The position numbers and the translations under genes are program-made. 6,621 nt of DNA from Fidelibacterota bacterium. GTDB taxonomy: Bacteria; Fidelibacterota; UBA2242. Location: the NCBI GenBank assembly GCA_003527965.1, contig DPVY01000200.1:1-6621 (forward strand), read 5' to 3'. Below, piece by piece: positions 5,434 to 6,621 of this stretch; the stretch's first letter is position 1, and each line of letters starts with the position of its first letter. The notes below the pieces were generated by a model, which did not search any database, was not told where the DNA came from, and saw only the letters and a program-made list of their open reading frames with translations.

Positions 5434-6204
5434 TTATTCCTTTTTGGCTTTATCTTTACCTTCACCATAAATTTTATCGTAATACTCAGGATAGAGCTTT
5501 TTCATACAATCGGGGCAGATGCCGTGGCTGAATTCTGCATCCGTATGATTCATTACATAGCTTTCAACCTGTTCCCAGTATCCATCATCATTGCGGATCT
5601 TTTTACAATTGGCGCAGATCGGAACAAGCCCCTTGAGGGTTTTAACGGTATCCAGAGCTTCCTGTAATTCTTTGTTTGTTTGTTGAAGTTCCTTGTTTTT
5701 CTCGACGGCGTTTTCAAAGGCGGAAAACAGCAGATCAAGAATCTGCATCCGGCTGGAGGTAATATGATGTTTTTTGCCAGAGAAATAGATTTCGATTCCC
5801 ATTTCTGTTTCCGAAATACCTCTGAATTTCAGATTGGAAATGATATAATGGATCCGTGCCAGCAGAAATTTTTCACTATAGGGTTTTGTGACAAAGTTAT
5901 CGGCGCCGGCTTCCAGACCTTTAATAATATTTTCCGGGTCTGATAGTGACGTCAGGAGAATAATGGGCATATCCTTAAATTCTTCCGTATTTCTGACCCA
6001 GGCACACAACTCATAGCCGCTCATTTCCGGCATAATAACATCACTTATCAATATTAGCGGTTTTTCCTTTTGAATCAGATCAACCGCCTTTTTGCCGTTC
6101 TTTGCCACAATTACATCGAAATCGTTTTTCTCCAGAAATTCCTGCAATTTCAGCGCCTGAGTAGGGCTGTCTTCCGCTATCAATATTTTTACTTTTTCTT
6201 CCAT
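5434..6204 (-). CDS. Response regulator with C-terminal Cys4 domain
   Basis: A 256-residue cytoplasmic phosphorelay protein. Residues about 4-122 form a complete receiver: acidic pair Glu11-Asp12 (ILIAEDSPTQ), phosphoacceptor Asp55 (LISDVIMPEMSGYE), Thr85 (ILLTSLSD) and Lys107 (NFVTKPYSE). A linker (about 125-165) leads to a charged coiled coil (about 163-190; NKELQQTNKELQEALDTV). Then comes a compact domain with PICANCKKIR (Cys197, Cys200), GYWEQVESY and FSHGICPDC (Cys230, Cys233), likely one zinc site of two CxxC knuckles. I know this tail from response regulators and PAS proteins of environmental bacteria but no function for it. The last residues are a Lys/Asp/Glu-rich tail. The start is ATG at 6202-6204 with AAGGAG six bases upstream, 14 bases after the cheB-like stop. 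The two are probably co-transcribed. Confidence 0.92.
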   Translation of the reverse strand: MEEKVKILIAEDSPTQALKLQEFLEKNDFDVIVAKNGKKAVDLIQKEKPLILISDVIMPEMSGYELCAWVRNTEEFKDMPIILLTSLSDPENIIKGLEAGADNFVTKPYSEKFLLARIHYIISNLKFRGISETEMGIEIYFSGKKHHITSSRMQILDLLFSAFENAVEKNKELQQTNKELQEALDTVKTLKGLVPICANCKKIRNDDGYWEQVESYVMNHTDAEFSHGICPDCMKKLYPEYYDKIYGEGKDKAKKE

Positions 6205-6210
6205 AGATAT

Positions 6211-6216
6211 CTCCTT
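6211..6216 (-). promoter_or_regulatory. Consensus ribosome site of the response regulator
   Basis: AAGGAG on the minus strand lies six bases before the ATG at 6202-6204 and directly after the stop codon (6219-6221) of the preceding methylesterase gene. It rules out the six-codon longer reading from TTG (6220-6222), which would contain this site within its coding part. Confidence 0.9.
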
Positions 6217-6218
6217 TT

Positions 6219-6621
6219 TCAATCAATATTGTGAGTTTTGACAATACTTTGGATAATATGGGCAATATCTTCAGGCTTAAGAACATAGGCGGCGGCGCCC
6301 AGTTTGACGGCTTCTCCAGACATGCCGAAAACCACAGAAGATTGTTCGTCTTGTGCTATTGTGAGCGCTTTTGCGTCACGCATCATTTTTAATTCATGGG
6401 CGCCGTCTTTACCCATACCTGTTAATAATATTCCTATTGCCCCGGCGCCATAGTTCTGCGCGACCGACCGGAACAGATAAGAAACCGAAGGACGGACGCA
6501 ATTTTCCGGATTGCTATCGCAGAGAAATAGCTTCCCGTTAGATTTAATACCCATGTGAAAATTGTCCGGGGCAAAATAGACCTGACCGGGTTGAACATGT
6601 TCGCCGTCATTTGCAATCCTG
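6219..6621 (-). CDS. cheB: CheB-type protein-glutamate methylesterase, C-terminal part
   Basis: The last 133 residues of a gene that enters from the right edge; the frame is open to the edge, so the ATG at 6554 is internal. CheB demethylates glutamates (and deamidates glutamines) of chemoreceptors to reset adaptation. Visible hallmarks are GQVYFAPDNFHM, RPSVSYLFRSVA and GAIGILLTGMGKDGA, with the catalytic-triad aspartate (residue 72 from the edge). TIAQDEQSSVVFGM and LGAAAYVLKPEDIA complete the methylesterase fold. The serine and histidine of the triad, and any N-terminal receiver domain, lie outside the window, so it could be a stand-alone methylesterase, a standard CheB or part of a CheB-CheR-PAS fusion. 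Its stop lies 14 bases before the response-regulator start, pointing to a shared message. The symbol reflects the domain, not proven chemotaxis function. Confidence 0.92.
   Translation of the reverse strand, partial: RIANDGEHVQPGQVYFAPDNFHMGIKSNGKLFLCDSNPENCVRPSVSYLFRSVAQNYGAGAIGILLTGMGKDGAHELKMMRDAKALTIAQDEQSSVVFGMSGEAVKLGAAAYVLKPEDIAHIIQSIVKTHNID

Noticed and set aside
6205..6222. Six-codon extension of the response regulator from TTG overlapping the cheB-like stop
   Set aside because: The extension contains the AAGGAG ribosome site of the downstream ATG.

Overview
All eight genes that can be supported lie on the minus strand, so transcription runs from high to low coordinates. The window looks like a bacterial chromosome of moderate GC. 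No phage, transposase, plasmid, tRNA, rRNA or CRISPR signature was seen. Shine-Dalgarno sites of the AAGGAG/AGGA type precede several genes. Short dispersed repeats fill the larger intergenic gaps. The gene set and repeat style remind me of environmental bacteria of the FCB/Calditrichota/Marinimicrobia kind, but this is an impression only; no marker here fixes the phylum.

Region 1 (about 6621 to 3944) is sensory. It begins with the 3' part of a CheB-type chemoreceptor methylesterase. Fourteen bases later comes a response regulator with an intact receiver, a coiled coil and a C-terminal four-cysteine domain of unknown function. After a 302-base repeat-bearing gap comes a receiver-like/PAS/PAS protein that has no kinase or other recognisable output domain. 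That last gene lies between two direct copies of a 77/86-base repeat built on the 9-base unit TTAGTTGAA.

Region 2 (3943 to 3546) is about 400 bases with no credible gene. It holds one copy of the repeat, a CTTAAC hexamer run, several small inverted repeats and a possible promoter for the next genes.

Region 3 (3545 to 1) is a compact set of housekeeping genes in the order nth, folE, nfo, lipB, lipA, with gaps of 5, 13, 35 and 90 bases. It joins two base-excision-repair enzymes (endonuclease III and endonuclease IV), the first enzyme of pterin synthesis (GTP cyclohydrolase I), and the two enzymes that make protein-bound lipoate (octanoyltransferase and lipoyl synthase). lipA runs off the left edge. 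The catalytic and metal-binding residues checked in these five enzymes are intact, except for those of LipA beyond the edge.

I did not find a clearly new defence or biosynthetic system. The most unusual items are the repeat pair that brackets the PAS gene, the orphan REC-like/PAS/PAS protein, the Cys4 output domain of the response regulator, and a hairpin-bearing dispersed element just in front of lipA.
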